64,000 nucleotides of DNA from Lunatibacter salilacus. GTDB taxonomy: Bacteria; Bacteroidota; Bacteroidia; Cytophagales; Cyclobacteriaceae. The number at the start of each line of letters is the position of its first letter. Positions within the stretch are counted from its first letter, which is position 1. The notes below the pieces were generated by a model, which saw nothing but the letters and a program-made list of their open reading frames with translations, had not been told where the DNA came from and made no database searches. Where the stretch lies: assembly GCF_009797935.1 (NCBI RefSeq), contig NZ_VOLC01000001.1:434001-498000 (forward strand), in the 5' to 3' direction. A program made the position numbers and the translations under genes. Positions 24,417 through 34,112 of the stretch are shown here, one piece after another.

Positions 24417-27299
24417 TTACCAACTTCTTGCTCCACCACCTGGGCCGCCGCCCGGTCTCCCCGAAGGGCGGAATCCTCCATCAGAAGGAGTTTCTTCCGC
24501 TTTCTTAAAGTTTCCAATAATATAGGTGAATGACAACATCCCATATCTGGTCAGAACGTTAGAGAATACATCCGTGATAGCCACGTCGGATATGGTTCTG
24601 GAAATGGCGTTGTTTTGTTTCAACACATCAAAGACGAATAGCTTCAGTTCTGCTTTGTTGTTCTTCATAAACCTATAGCCTGCTTCTATATTCCATAACC
24701 AGACAGACTGATCTAGTCCCTCAGAAAGTCCTCGGTACAACATGTTGCTCGCATTGTTGGCGAAAAAGAGCTTTCCGTCATTAGGCGAGTAGTAAAACCT
24801 CAAGTTGCTATTTTGGATATAATAATTGTTTTCAAGGTTGGACTGTAAACTACTCTTCACAACAGTATAAGTCCCAGAAGTGGATAAGGTAAAGTCTACA
24901 TCCTTGCTAATATTACTGGCCAAAGTGATTCCTGCTCTGTAATCAAAGTTCTCGTTGATATTCATTTGGTCGTTGATGATACCTGGTGTGCGGCCGTAGC
25001 TGATTCCTGGATTAAAATTTACCTTCGTCTTTAGTTTTGGAATGCTGGTTCCATAGTTGACAAACAGTCGGCTCATCATTTGACCGTTCATATTTACCGG
25101 GCGTGTCAACTGCCCCCCGGTTCGAAGAAGCACCTCGTTGTTGATTAGCGTATCCTGCGTCGCTATAAAGGTATTAGTGCCGATAAAATTATCGGTAAGA
25201 GAAGCAAACAGGAACATAAAGAGTGTCTTATTTTTCTCCATGTCCACTTTAGACATGTTGAAAAAGAACGTGTTGTTAAAAGCCTGTCCTAAATCCGGGT
25301 TACCTACCGTCAGATTAATCGGATTATTGTTGTTGATGACATTCTGGAGTTGATTGACACTGGGTTCGTTGGTTCGGGTACGGTATCGGAACCGGTAACT
25401 GATTCCTTTTTCTGTCCGATAATTGACGACCACTGATGGCAACACATTTCTAAAGTCACGATAAAAATTCCCTTCAGTCGGGAATAAGATATCGTTGTCC
25501 AAGACCGCATATTGATAGTCCAAATTGACGTTTGCATTCAAGCCTTTGTAACTGTACATATATCCCAAGCCTGCCCGTTGGGTAAGAAATCTGTTATCAA
25601 ACTCATTACTCAGTGCTGTGTCCAAAACCATGATTCCCTGCTCATTGGCCAGTTGGAAAGTTTTTTGATCTGCGGCACTTTTGTTATTACCCACTGAATA
25701 TCTGGCCGTACCAACAGAGCGTTTTGATAATGGTTCTGTATAGGTAAAATTGGCATTGTAATTAAAGCCATCAGACAATGCGATGGTCTCTTGAACAAGG
25801 GTATCCATCGAATTACGAACATAATCCCTGTTTGCGGCAAGCAAGTCAGTGAGTTGATCCCTCTTATTAAATGAAGTAAATAAATCCGTGGAGAAGGTTC
25901 TGCCTTTTTTGTCAAACTTATATCTGTAAGTAAAGGAATTGGAAATGCTATATCCCTCTGTTTCGTTGTCCGTGATGGTTCTAGTATCGCTCAAAGGCTC
26001 CTGATTTGTATTCAGATTTAAACCATCCAGATTGCTGTAACGGGCATTGTTTTGATAGTTGATCGATGGACTTACGACGATCGCATTTTTCTCGTTTATA
26101 TCATATTCCATTCTACCGCTCATCCGGTGATTTCGGTTGTTGATGGTCGACAGTTGGTTTTCCTGATAATACTGCCGCTGCGTTTCAGTAAGTACTGTCT
26201 CTCGATTAGTTCTATCCAATACGTTATTGTCCGTATCGTTATAAAAGTAACTTCCTGTAAAGTTTATCTTTTCACCCCACTTATCGCTGTAGTTCAAACC
26301 CAGGGAATTCGTAGTAACGATGCCATTGTTTTGGCCAACGGCAAAATTACCGCCCCCGCCACCTCCAGGTCTGCCGCCGCCACCACCGCCGCGTCGTCCG
26401 CCGCCGCCCGTACCGCCAGCCGTAAGTCCGAGCATATCATCTGAGGAAAAATTCTGTTGATTGACGTTGTTAAACATTCCTATGACGGAAATTCTTTTAT
26501 CTCCTCTAAAAAAATTGATGTTTCCTCCTAAGGAATATCGATTATCAGTACCATACCCCCCATATATACGACCAAAGTGACTGTTAGCCATACCGCTTTT
26601 GGTAATGATATTTATCGTTTTTGCGTAGTTACCATCATCCAATCCCGTAAGCCGAGACTGGTCTGAGCGTTGGTCCAGCACCTCGACACTTGAAATTGCA
26701 TCGGCAGGTAAATTTCTCAACGCAATAGACGGGTCAGTGCCAAAGAACTCCCTACCATCTACCAATATCTTTTGAACTTGTTCCCCTTGTGCCTGCACCT
26801 GGCCGTTTTCAATGGTTATGCCTGGAAGCTTACCGATCAAGTCCTCCGCCATCGCATTCTCCCTAGTCTTAAAAGCACTGGCATTAAATACAGCAGTATC
26901 ACCCCTCATTTCACCCACTGCAGTTTCTCCCTGAATGACCACTTCACCAAGTAATTTGCTGTCTTCATTTAGGGTAAGGACACCCAGATCCAGCGGGACA
27001 CCCCTACTCATTGTTCTGGTGATTTTTTCATATCCCACATACGATATTTCCAATAAAAAAGAAGGAAGCCGCGGGTAAGCTAATTCAAAGGTTCCGTCAG
27101 CACCTGTTACGGTGTTAGAAATAAGTGTGTCGCCCAGTGTTTTGATAAGGACATTGGCCCCGATAAGGGGCTCTTTGGTAGTACCCTCCAAGAGCTGACC
27201 GCGGATCATTGGCGGTGTTTGATTGCCTCTTTGTTGGGCCTCAAGGGATTGAATGCCAAAAAGCATTGCAAATAGAAAAACAAGTGTAGAAATTTTCAT
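24417..27299 (-). CDS. TonB-dependent-receptor-like outer membrane beta-barrel protein with glycine-rich loops
   Basis: 960 residues: signal peptide (ending SLEAQ), carboxypeptidase-regulatory-like domain (about 30-115, IRGQLLEGTTKEPLIGANVL), plug (about 115-235) with EDLIGKLPGITIENG and KILVDGREFFGTDPSIALRN, then a barrel of the OMP_b-brl_2 type. The plug motif and absence of SusC marks put it in the 'outer membrane beta-barrel / TonB-dependent receptor' family often seen without SusD. Two glycine/arginine/proline-rich stretches are odd: one at about 293-318 (positions 26343-26421) between early strands, and the last 15 residues (GRPGGGPGGG). These may be flexible surface loops. Substrate unknown. 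A single gene, about 150 bp downstream of ytxJ. Confidence 0.85.
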   Translation of the reverse strand: MKISTLVFLFAMLFGIQSLEAQQRGNQTPPMIRGQLLEGTTKEPLIGANVLIKTLGDTLISNTVTGADGTFELAYPRLPSFLLEISYVGYEKITRTMSRGVPLDLGVLTLNEDSKLLGEVVIQGETAVGEMRGDTAVFNASAFKTRENAMAEDLIGKLPGITIENGQVQAQGEQVQKILVDGREFFGTDPSIALRNLPADAISSVEVLDQRSDQSRLTGLDDGNYAKTINIITKSGMANSHFGRIYGGYGTDNRYSLGGNINFFRGDKRISVIGMFNNVNQQNFSSDDMLGLTAGGTGGGGRRGGGGGGRPGGGGGGNFAVGQNNGIVTTNSLGLNYSDKWGEKINFTGSYFYNDTDNNVLDRTNRETVLTETQRQYYQENQLSTINNRNHRMSGRMEYDINEKNAIVVSPSINYQNNARYSNLDGLNLNTNQEPLSDTRTITDNETEGYSISNSFTYRYKFDKKGRTFSTDLFTSFNKRDQLTDLLAANRDYVRNSMDTLVQETIALSDGFNYNANFTYTEPLSKRSVGTARYSVGNNKSAADQKTFQLANEQGIMVLDTALSNEFDNRFLTQRAGLGYMYSYKGLNANVNLDYQYAVLDNDILFPTEGNFYRDFRNVLPSVVVNYRTEKGISYRFRYRTRTNEPSVNQLQNVINNNNPINLTVGNPDLGQAFNNTFFFNMSKVDMEKNKTLFMFLFASLTDNFIGTNTFIATQDTLINNEVLLRTGGQLTRPVNMNGQMMSRLFVNYGTSIPKLKTKVNFNPGISYGRTPGIINDQMNINENFDYRAGITLASNISKDVDFTLSTSGTYTVVKSSLQSNLENNYYIQNSNLRFYYSPNDGKLFFANNASNMLYRGLSEGLDQSVWLWNIEAGYRFMKNNKAELKLFVFDVLKQNNAISRTISDVAITDVFSNVLTRYGMLSFTYIIGNFKKAEETPSDGGFRPSGRPGGGPGGGARSW

Positions 27300-27405
27300 A
27301 GCTATAATGTAAATGCTACACTTAGACAGAGCGAGGGGTAAGAAAGTTTAATCAGGTATTGAATATTGTTTTGAGAGGAAAAAAATTACATTAAATGGTA
27401 AAAAT

Positions 27406-27428
27406 AAGGGTTTAAAAAAATAACCCTT
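27406..27428 (-). terminator. Weak hairpin after ytxJ
   Basis: AAGGGTT/AACCCTT 7-bp stem (27406-27412 and 27422-27428) with a 9-nt A/T loop, 25 bp past the ytxJ stop. Only a short T stretch follows on the minus strand, so termination strength is doubtful. Confidence 0.4.
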
Positions 27429-27452
27429 TATCAATAAAAAGCGAGCCCTTTA

Positions 27453-27791
27453 TTAATTTGATTTGTTCATTATATCCTGATAGCTGATGCCCATATGACT
27501 GTTGTCATAAATAGCCTCTCCATTACGGATTAAAATAACTTGAGGGGATGCGTGTGGAACAGAGAACCGCACAGCAACCTCATCAGAAATAGACCTAAAT
27601 GCTATCAAGTCCAAAAAGTAGGGAGATACTATTTCGTTGTCCTCTTCCTTCCAGTTTCTTTCCATTCTGCTCCATGCCATACTGCTAATTGAACATCGGG
27701 TCGAATGCTTAAAAACCAACACTGATTTTTCCTTACTCTCTTCGATGATTTGATCTAATTGGGAAACTGAATCCAGTTTTTTCCAGCTCAT
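27453..27791 (-). CDS. ytxJ: YtxJ-like bacillithiol-system protein (putative bacilliredoxin)
   Basis: 112-residue thioredoxin-fold protein. The N-terminal half has VLVFKHSTRCSISSMAW, in which the single Cys of TRCSIS is the presumed redox-active residue; the C-terminal PHASPQVILIRNGEAIYDNSH carries the cis-Pro region (SPQ) and the strand common to YtxJ. The family is proposed to remove bacillithiol from mixed disulfides on proteins. Bacillithiol use is known in Bacteroidota, so this fits. It is divergent from the DUF4403 gene, with about 145 bp between starts. No bacillithiol synthesis gene is in view. Confidence 0.85.
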   Translation of the reverse strand: MSWKKLDSVSQLDQIIEESKEKSVLVFKHSTRCSISSMAWSRMERNWKEEDNEIVSPYFLDLIAFRSISDEVAVRFSVPHASPQVILIRNGEAIYDNSHMGISYQDIMNKSN

Positions 27792-27871
27792 AAGTAAATT
27801 AATTTAATAATGTCATTCTAATTCCCCTTTAAAACCAAGTCCAATCCGTATAAAGTTCAACTTATTAAATT

Positions 27872-27879
27872 TAAATTTG
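27872..27879 (+). promoter_or_regulatory. Candidate -7 element for the DUF4403 gene
   Basis: TAAATTTG is an exact TAnnTTTG match, 58 bp upstream of the DUF4403 ATG, so the leader would be about 50 nt. A partial second copy of the TTAAATTT pattern overlaps it. No clear -33 TTG is seen at the usual spacing. Confidence 0.4.
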
Positions 27880-27937
27880 TGTATTAACCCAATCTGGCAC
27901 TTAATTCGTTATAACCTCAGTAACCTTTTCCCTGTAT

Positions 27938-29332
27938 ATGACCCTACGCAATTTATTTATATTTTCTATTTGCTCTTTACTATTGTTTTCCTGTAAGCGA
28001 ATCAATCCAGATAAACCAACCTTTATTGGAGAAACAACTGAGCTTCCAAAAGCAGTTTCACGGATTAATTTATCCATGGCTATACCTCTGTCCATGATAG
28101 AAAAACAATTGAATGAAAATTTGAAGGAACTACTATTTACAGGAAGAGGCCTTGAGTTAGGTAATGGCTTATTTTCTGATATGGACATCACCAAAACGGG
28201 GAACTTAAGACTCTCAACAGCTGAAAATGGAAATGTGAGAGTCTCGCTGCCAATCTTTTTGGATGGAAAGGTGATTTTGGAAAAAAGGATTTTTGGTCAG
28301 GCGGTATCCGCTGCGCTGCCATTCAAAGAATCCCTTATTCCTCAAATCAGCTTTAAACCCCGAATTGATGAAAATTGGGGGATTCAGATTGATGAACTGG
28401 AAATTGAAAGCTGGGGAAAATCCCTACAATACGATTTGTTGGGGTATCAGATTGACGTGGAGCCAATCATCAAAAAGCATGTGAAATCCATAATTGAGAA
28501 CCAATTGGTAACCGAGGGTCTCTCTAATATCAATCTTAAATCCCTTGCGGAAAAAGCATGGAGCGCCTATGGAAAACCGATTAACATTTCCCATGATGAT
28601 TGGAAAATGGCGCTTGTGACAATGCCTGAAAAAATAAGGGTCAGTCAAAATTTCACGGAAGACCAACACTTTGTTTTGAATCTGGGTATAGAAGGTGAGG
28701 TTTTTAGCCAAACAGGATCTATTGCAGAACGAACGCAGCCTCCCCTCCCAAAGGTCTTCCCGAATGAAAACACAGACAACAACCTTGATATTACCTTTCC
28801 CCTTATCATCACTTATGCCGCATTGGATGAATTGTTGACTAAAGAAATGGTGGGAAATGCCTTTAGGCTGGACAATAAAACCCGACTCATACCAACTACT
28901 ATCGAAACCCAGTCTTTTGGAAATAGAGCTCTGGTGAAAATGGATTTTATCGCCAAACGAGCAAACCGAAAGGATCTTGTCGGAGAATTATTTTTGGTCG
29001 GAACCCCGGTTTATTCCGCTGAGCAGGAAGCCATTCTGTTTGAAAATATCGACTTTGATCTCAACACTGAGAATTTTCTGACAAATAGTGCCAGATGGCT
29101 TAAAAAGAACAAAATTCTCCAGGCCATCAGGAAGAAAGCGGTATATCCAATAGGGGATTACATAGAAGAGGCCAGTAGGGAACTGGATGCCTTGGGAAGT
29201 TGGCAGACTGAGTTTGCCAGCTTTGCATTAGAAAAACCCACTTTGACAGTTGATGGTATTTATACAACTCCCGACGATGTGCGCCTATATCTGAAGTCGA
29301 CAGGAGATATAAAAGTAACAATGAAGCAATAA
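27938..29332 (+). CDS. DUF4403 family lipoprotein
   Basis: 464 residues with a lipoprotein signal (lipobox LFSC followed by KRINPDKP). The mature protein matches the DUF4403 layout: SRINLSMAIPLSMIEKQLNE near the start, a central FKPRIDENWGIQIDELEIE, and a late VYPIGDYIEEASRELDAL. The family is common in Bacteroidota and contains two tubular-lipid-binding-like domains (known at the family level only; not testable here). Function is unknown; transport or storage of a lipid at the periplasmic face of a membrane is possible. Convergent with the exonuclease gene, 23 bp away. Confidence 0.85.
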   Translation: MTLRNLFIFSICSLLLFSCKRINPDKPTFIGETTELPKAVSRINLSMAIPLSMIEKQLNENLKELLFTGRGLELGNGLFSDMDITKTGNLRLSTAENGNVRVSLPIFLDGKVILEKRIFGQAVSAALPFKESLIPQISFKPRIDENWGIQIDELEIESWGKSLQYDLLGYQIDVEPIIKKHVKSIIENQLVTEGLSNINLKSLAEKAWSAYGKPINISHDDWKMALVTMPEKIRVSQNFTEDQHFVLNLGIEGEVFSQTGSIAERTQPPLPKVFPNENTDNNLDITFPLIITYAALDELLTKEMVGNAFRLDNKTRLIPTTIETQSFGNRALVKMDFIAKRANRKDLVGELFLVGTPVYSAEQEAILFENIDFDLNTENFLTNSARWLKKNKILQAIRKKAVYPIGDYIEEASRELDALGSWQTEFASFALEKPTLTVDGIYTTPDDVRLYLKSTGDIKVTMKQ

Positions 29333-29355
29333 TGCGTTAGACATACCCCGTTTGT

Positions 29356-30033
29356 TTAGTTGTCTAAAAGTTCACCAATAGTAAGTATTCCCAACTCTCG
29401 AGCCCTCTTTAGCAATTTTATCAAAAGCTGCGCTGTGAGAAAGGCGTCACCAGCTGCCGTATGTCGGTCATCGGGGAATATGCCATATCTAATGCACATG
29501 CTGTCGAGAGAATATTCGGAAAAATTGATCCGGTTAGGATCAGCATGTTTTCCAATCTCAAGTCGGATTCCCAATTCCATTGTGTCTATTACAGGATTTT
29601 TGATTTTTCTTAGACCAAATGACCTGCCGGCCTTTTCCAACAAAGCTAAATCAAAACCGATATGGTGACCTACTATCGGCAGATTTCCGGCATCTTCTAA
29701 AAAAGTTCGGATTAATTTCTCCCTACTAATTGTCTCTTGGTTAGGGACTAGTTCATGAACTTTAATGGTCTCCTTGGATAACCTTTTTGATTTGAGGTAG
29801 AATTCTTTGGAACTGCCTACAAGAATACTGTTGCCTTGTACATTGATGGACCCATACGACAGTATGAAATCCTTTTTGATATCCACGCCGGTTGTTTCGG
29901 TATCAAGTACCAAGAGAGTTAGATCGTTAATTTTCCGTTCCTTGTTGAGTTTAAATTTAAAGCTACGCTCATAGTCTGCCACAAAATCCTTGACCGGCAC
30001 TACTGGGCTCGTAAAGCGTTTCCACCATCTCAT
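29356..30033 (-). CDS. DnaQ-like 3'-5' exonuclease, last gene of the acetate module
   Basis: 225 residues. The DEDD exonuclease motifs are visible: LVLDTETTGVD (Exo I, Asp and Glu), GHHIGFDLALLEKA (Exo II) and HTAAGDAFLTAQLL (Exo III, His and Asp), so it is of the DEDDh type. The N-terminal 45 residues lack the fold and may dock to a partner. It starts 2 bp after the stop of the cNMP/CBS/DUF294 gene. DnaQ-like exonucleases beside DUF294 proteins and acetate transporters recur in many Gram-negative genomes, but the connection between nuclease and acetate is unexplained; it could degrade small RNA or nucleotide signals. Confidence 0.85.
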   Translation of the reverse strand: MRWWKRFTSPVVPVKDFVADYERSFKFKLNKERKINDLTLLVLDTETTGVDIKKDFILSYGSINVQGNSILVGSSKEFYLKSKRLSKETIKVHELVPNQETISREKLIRTFLEDAGNLPIVGHHIGFDLALLEKAGRSFGLRKIKNPVIDTMELGIRLEIGKHADPNRINFSEYSLDSMCIRYGIFPDDRHTAAGDAFLTAQLLIKLLKRARELGILTIGELLDN

Positions 30034-30035
30034 AT

Positions 30036-31982
30036 CTAACTAGCAAAATAATCCAATTGAAATCTAACCCGGATGATTTTCTGCAACTCATCTATGGGGA
30101 AAAAAGCATTTTTTAGCAATTGCCGTTGTAGCTTACCCAAGCTTTCCGGCTGAATATAGCGTCCCGACGTTTGGTTTTTAAGGCCCTCCAATGCTCGGAT
30201 GCGCATGAAAATTTCATAGGCCTTCCCCGCATCTAGGTACAACTCCTGATTAGTTGGTTCCAGTTCTGCCAATTTTTCAAACCTCTTAAAAGTATTGTTA
30301 ATACCGAAAACGCGGTGGCTTAACATAAGTAACCGGGCAGCGTCGGCCAGCGGCATCATCGCCCTTAGTTTGATATCGAACTTATCCCTTTGCTCTCCGG
30401 ATTTTTCGACAATGAAATTTCTAAAAAACCCTAAAGGAGGCGGGTTAAGTAATGCGTTTTTGGCAAAAAAATTCAAGAATATTTTTTCCTTTTCTATTTC
30501 CGAATAAATATGCTCGGTAAGTGAATTCGCCAAAGGATGAAAACCTGCAACCGGTCTATAATCAAAAAAGATGGTTGCCATCATCAGGGATTCTTGGTCC
30601 GGCTGTCGGATCCAGTCGCTGAAATACCTTTTCCAAATGGAGATAGGCTGGCACCACTGGGGATTATTGGCCATCATTTCGCCAGGACAGGCCTGAAACC
30701 CGCAGGCGAAAAGTATATCCATAACATCTCTGGCAATGAGATGAAAATAACTGGCGGCCTGATCACTTAATGACTCAGGTACATCCTCATAAATAATGGC
30801 GTTGTCCAGATCCGTCCGTAGTAACTGCTCCCCACGTCCTTCAGAACCTAGACCTACAAAGCAGAACTTTACCTTGGATGCCTCTTTGAATGAAGTATCG
30901 TGCTTGTTTTTGGCCAGTTGAATGGCTCGCTGCACAATGATATCGTTTATTTCGGTGATAATTCCCGCTACAAAGTCAATGGATATTTCATTTTCCAGAT
31001 AATAGCCGAGCAAGCGTTCGGATTGATCCCTCAATTTTGCGATTTCCTTAATATCAGAAGTACCTTGTAGGGCATTGATGATTACTGCGGGGCTATTTCC
31101 CTGCGACAGTAAAATGTCATGATCTGAAATGATACCTACCAATTCACTCTGATCAGTTCCATCTTCTGTAATCAACAGGTGATGAAGTCGGTGCTTGATC
31201 ATGGTCAGGTAAATATGGGCAAAATCAGCCTTTGTATGCGTCGTACGCACCGGATGGCTCATGATCTCTTCAACCTTGGTTTCGTAAGGCTTTCCCTTTG
31301 CTATTAGCCGGTTTCTTAGGTCTTTATCGGTAATGATGCCTTTCGGGAAGGCATCCCCATCCAAGACAATTATCGAACCCACACCACGGGAGCTCATCTT
31401 TTTTACAGCCATGGCCACGGTATCACCAAGCTGACAGGATACCACCGGATAGGAATAATTCACAAGGGACTGTCCGGAAAAAATCATTAGACCATTGTCC
31501 TGTGCAGGAGAGTTGAATAATTTCCGAGCCTCTTGGGATTGGGAAAGATCCGTACGGACCACTACTTGGCCGGAGGCAAAGCCCGCGGCGAAATACATGC
31601 TTACACGACTGTTTTTTTGCATGATGTCGTCGAAGACGTGAACAGGAATCGCGTAAAGCAAACTGTCCTCTACAGCCTGCGCTGTCAGAATATAAGGTCG
31701 TTTACCTAACAACGCAAGTACGCCAAATACATCCCCTTCATCACAGTGCTCACGTGTATGGGAAATACCCGCTAATTCCTCGGTTAAGTGAATAGCTCCT
31801 TCCCTGACCACGAAAAAGTGCTTCTTGGCAGGCTCACCCTTTTCAAACAAATATTCTCCCTTTTCATAATATATCAGCTCCACTTCCCGGGCGACCAATT
31901 CCAATAAATCGTCCGTCAAAAAATTGAACGGGGGGTATTTTTTTAAAAATTCTTTAACGCGGTTGACAATGACATTGGCCAT
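30036..31982 (-). CDS. cNMP-binding / CBS / DUF294 nucleotidyltransferase-like regulator
   Basis: 648 residues from the ATG at 31982; a TTG four codons upstream is less likely. Domains in order: cyclic-nucleotide-binding fold (about 15-120, with YYEKGEYLFEKGEPAKKHFF and a regulatory beta-barrel), a CBS pair (about 180-300; SSRGVGSIIVLDGDAFPKGI and KHRLHHLLITEDG), DUF294 nucleotidyltransferase-like domain (about 335-480; CFVGLGSEGRGEQLLRTDLD, where GSEGR and the following D-N-D look like a GlnD-type active site), and a helical DUF294 C-terminal domain to the end. GlnD-like proteins uridylylate PII in response to nitrogen. By context, this protein probably senses cAMP/ATP/AMP and adjusts acetate uptake or acetyl-CoA synthetase. 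Confidence 0.9.
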   Translation of the reverse strand: MANVIVNRVKEFLKKYPPFNFLTDDLLELVAREVELIYYEKGEYLFEKGEPAKKHFFVVREGAIHLTEELAGISHTREHCDEGDVFGVLALLGKRPYILTAQAVEDSLLYAIPVHVFDDIMQKNSRVSMYFAAGFASGQVVVRTDLSQSQEARKLFNSPAQDNGLMIFSGQSLVNYSYPVVSCQLGDTVAMAVKKMSSRGVGSIIVLDGDAFPKGIITDKDLRNRLIAKGKPYETKVEEIMSHPVRTTHTKADFAHIYLTMIKHRLHHLLITEDGTDQSELVGIISDHDILLSQGNSPAVIINALQGTSDIKEIAKLRDQSERLLGYYLENEISIDFVAGIITEINDIIVQRAIQLAKNKHDTSFKEASKVKFCFVGLGSEGRGEQLLRTDLDNAIIYEDVPESLSDQAASYFHLIARDVMDILFACGFQACPGEMMANNPQWCQPISIWKRYFSDWIRQPDQESLMMATIFFDYRPVAGFHPLANSLTEHIYSEIEKEKIFLNFFAKNALLNPPPLGFFRNFIVEKSGEQRDKFDIKLRAMMPLADAARLLMLSHRVFGINNTFKRFEKLAELEPTNQELYLDAGKAYEIFMRIRALEGLKNQTSGRYIQPESLGKLQRQLLKNAFFPIDELQKIIRVRFQLDYFAS

Positions 31983-32066
31983 GATGATGCGCAAATTAAA
32001 TGCAGGAAGACATAATCCTCAAAGTTGAGGTAAATGCCTTCCTAAGTTACTTGGTAAATACTAGAA

Positions 32067-33962
32067 TTATACCTTTCCTTCGATAATTTTGTCAACTACA
32101 TCCGGATCTAAAAGGGTGGATGTATCTCCCAAACTGTCCATGGATCCATCTGCAATTTTACGTAGGATACGCCGCATGATTTTTCCAGACCGGGTTTTTG
32201 GCAATCCGGGTACGATCTGGATTTTGTCCGGCTTAGCTATTGGTCCGATGATCTTAGTCACCGTATCCTTTATTTCGCCAATCAGGTTTGCTTCTGTCCG
32301 ATTCTTCATGTCGCAGATTACATAGGCATATATACCTTGTCCTTTGACTTCGTGTGGGTAACCCACTACGGCAGACTCGATTACCAGCGGGTGTTCGTTG
32401 ATTGCGTTCTCCACTTCCGCGGTACCCATTCTATGCCCGGATACATTGATGACATCGTCAACCCTGCCTAATATTCGATAGTACCCGTCGTGATCCCGCT
32501 TTACGCCATCTCCGGTAAAATACATTCCCTTATAGGCGGCAAAGTAGGTTTGTTTACATCGATCATGGTCTCCATAAGTGGTTCTGAGCATGCCTGGCCA
32601 GGGAAATTTGACACATAGATTTCCTTCGACGGAATTTCCGCTCAGCTCTTTACCTTCAGTATCCATAATGGCAAGGTGAATTCCGGGAAGCGGCAAAGTG
32701 GCATATGCGGGTTTTGTCGGTGTAATGCCAGCTAAAGGAGAAACCATTATGCCGCCAGTTTCCGTTTGCCACCAAGTATCGACTATAGGACAGCGGGTTT
32801 TTCCGATATGCGTATGATACCAATGCCAAGCCTCCTCATTGATGGGCTCACCTACCGATCCAAGTACTTTTAGTGATTCCAAAGAATACGGAGCAATGGG
32901 CTCTGTACCAAAGGCCTGAAGGGCCCGGATAGCAGTGGGTGCAGTGTAAAATTGGTTGACTTTATATTTGTCCACTATCTCCCAGAATCTTCCCGGATGT
33001 GGATAGGTAGGCACCCCTTCAAACATAATTGAAGTGGCTCCGGCTAGCAAGGGGCCATATACTATATACGAGTGTCCTGTAATCCAACCAATGTCCGCCG
33101 TACACCAATATACGTCACCTGGAGAATATTGAAATACATTTTCGAAACTGTATTTAGTATAAACCATATAGCCACCACAGGTATGCACCACTCCCTTAGG
33201 TTGCCCTGTTGACCCGGAGGTATACAGAATAAAGAGCATGTCCTCGGCATCCATCTCTTCAGCAAGGTGAGTTTCAGCCTTACCATCCATAAGCTCGTGC
33301 CACCAGTGGTCCAGCCCTTCTTTCATTACCACTTCCTGTTTGGTTCGCTGGTATACGATTACCGATTCCACGGTACTGGTTCTTGCCACGGCCTCGTCAA
33401 CAACTGCCTTAACTGGGATTGTTTTGTTTCCCCTAAAATTACCATCCGAGGTGATGATCAGCTTCGCACCGCAATCGTCTATTCTGTCCGAAAGGGCGTT
33501 GCTGGAAAATCCGGCGAAAACCACAGAGTGTACTGCACCCACCCTAGCGCATCCCAGCATAGCAATAGCAGCTTCCGGTACCATCGGCATATATATGATG
33601 ACCTTATCGCCCTTCTTAACCCCCTGCTCGATGAGTACATTTGAGAACTTACATACTTCCCTATAAAGGTCTGAATAAGTAAGGGTTCTTCCTTCTTCTT
33701 CCGGATCATTGGGCTCCCAGATGATCGCAGGTCTATCTCCAATAGTAAAAAGGTGTCTTTCAAGTATATTTTCGGTGATGTTGAGTTTGGCATTTTGAAA
33801 CCATTTTACGTTCGGCCCTTCAAAATCCCATTCCAAAATTTTATCCCAGCGCTTTTTCCAATGAAATGAATCCGCTATCCTCGCCCAAAATTCTTCAGGT
33901 TGAGTTACGCTTTTTTGGTATTCATGAAAATAACCACTTAGGGTATGAATTCTATCACTCAT
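32067..33962 (-). CDS. acs: Acetyl-CoA synthetase (AMP-forming acetate-CoA ligase)
   Basis: 631 residues, standard length for Acs. Converts acetate, ATP and CoA to acetyl-CoA. Adenylate-forming motifs: FILYTSGSTGQPKGVVHT (P-loop, A3), TWWQTETGG (A5), YFTGDGVKRDHDGYYRILGR (A7), and PKTRSGKIMRRILRKI (A10). The A10 Lys is the one regulated by reversible acetylation in other bacteria. W at TWWQTETG matches acetate-specific enzymes (a smaller residue there gives propionate or larger acids). It lies between the symporter and the regulator genes on the same strand, 72 bp after the regulator start and 150 bp from the symporter, so the module makes acetyl-CoA from imported acetate. Confidence 0.97.
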   Translation of the reverse strand: MSDRIHTLSGYFHEYQKSVTQPEEFWARIADSFHWKKRWDKILEWDFEGPNVKWFQNAKLNITENILERHLFTIGDRPAIIWEPNDPEEEGRTLTYSDLYREVCKFSNVLIEQGVKKGDKVIIYMPMVPEAAIAMLGCARVGAVHSVVFAGFSSNALSDRIDDCGAKLIITSDGNFRGNKTIPVKAVVDEAVARTSTVESVIVYQRTKQEVVMKEGLDHWWHELMDGKAETHLAEEMDAEDMLFILYTSGSTGQPKGVVHTCGGYMVYTKYSFENVFQYSPGDVYWCTADIGWITGHSYIVYGPLLAGATSIMFEGVPTYPHPGRFWEIVDKYKVNQFYTAPTAIRALQAFGTEPIAPYSLESLKVLGSVGEPINEEAWHWYHTHIGKTRCPIVDTWWQTETGGIMVSPLAGITPTKPAYATLPLPGIHLAIMDTEGKELSGNSVEGNLCVKFPWPGMLRTTYGDHDRCKQTYFAAYKGMYFTGDGVKRDHDGYYRILGRVDDVINVSGHRMGTAEVENAINEHPLVIESAVVGYPHEVKGQGIYAYVICDMKNRTEANLIGEIKDTVTKIIGPIAKPDKIQIVPGLPKTRSGKIMRRILRKIADGSMDSLGDTSTLLDPDVVDKIIEGKV

Positions 33963-34112
33963 CGTTTGATCAATTTTAGGTTAAAACAATTTTCAAATAA
34001 AACCGTATTCTATTTTGGATTTCCTATCCATATCATCCATTTTCATGGTTCAGTCGTCGGAAAATCTAATTATATACTTTCAAAGTTAACTTTTTTATAG
34101 CAGACTTCCACG

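Noticed and set aside
24263-24544. 93-aa minus-strand ORF over the end of the TonB-type receptor
   Set aside because: It overlaps the receptor's 3' end in another frame and spans the terminator hairpin; no family signal.
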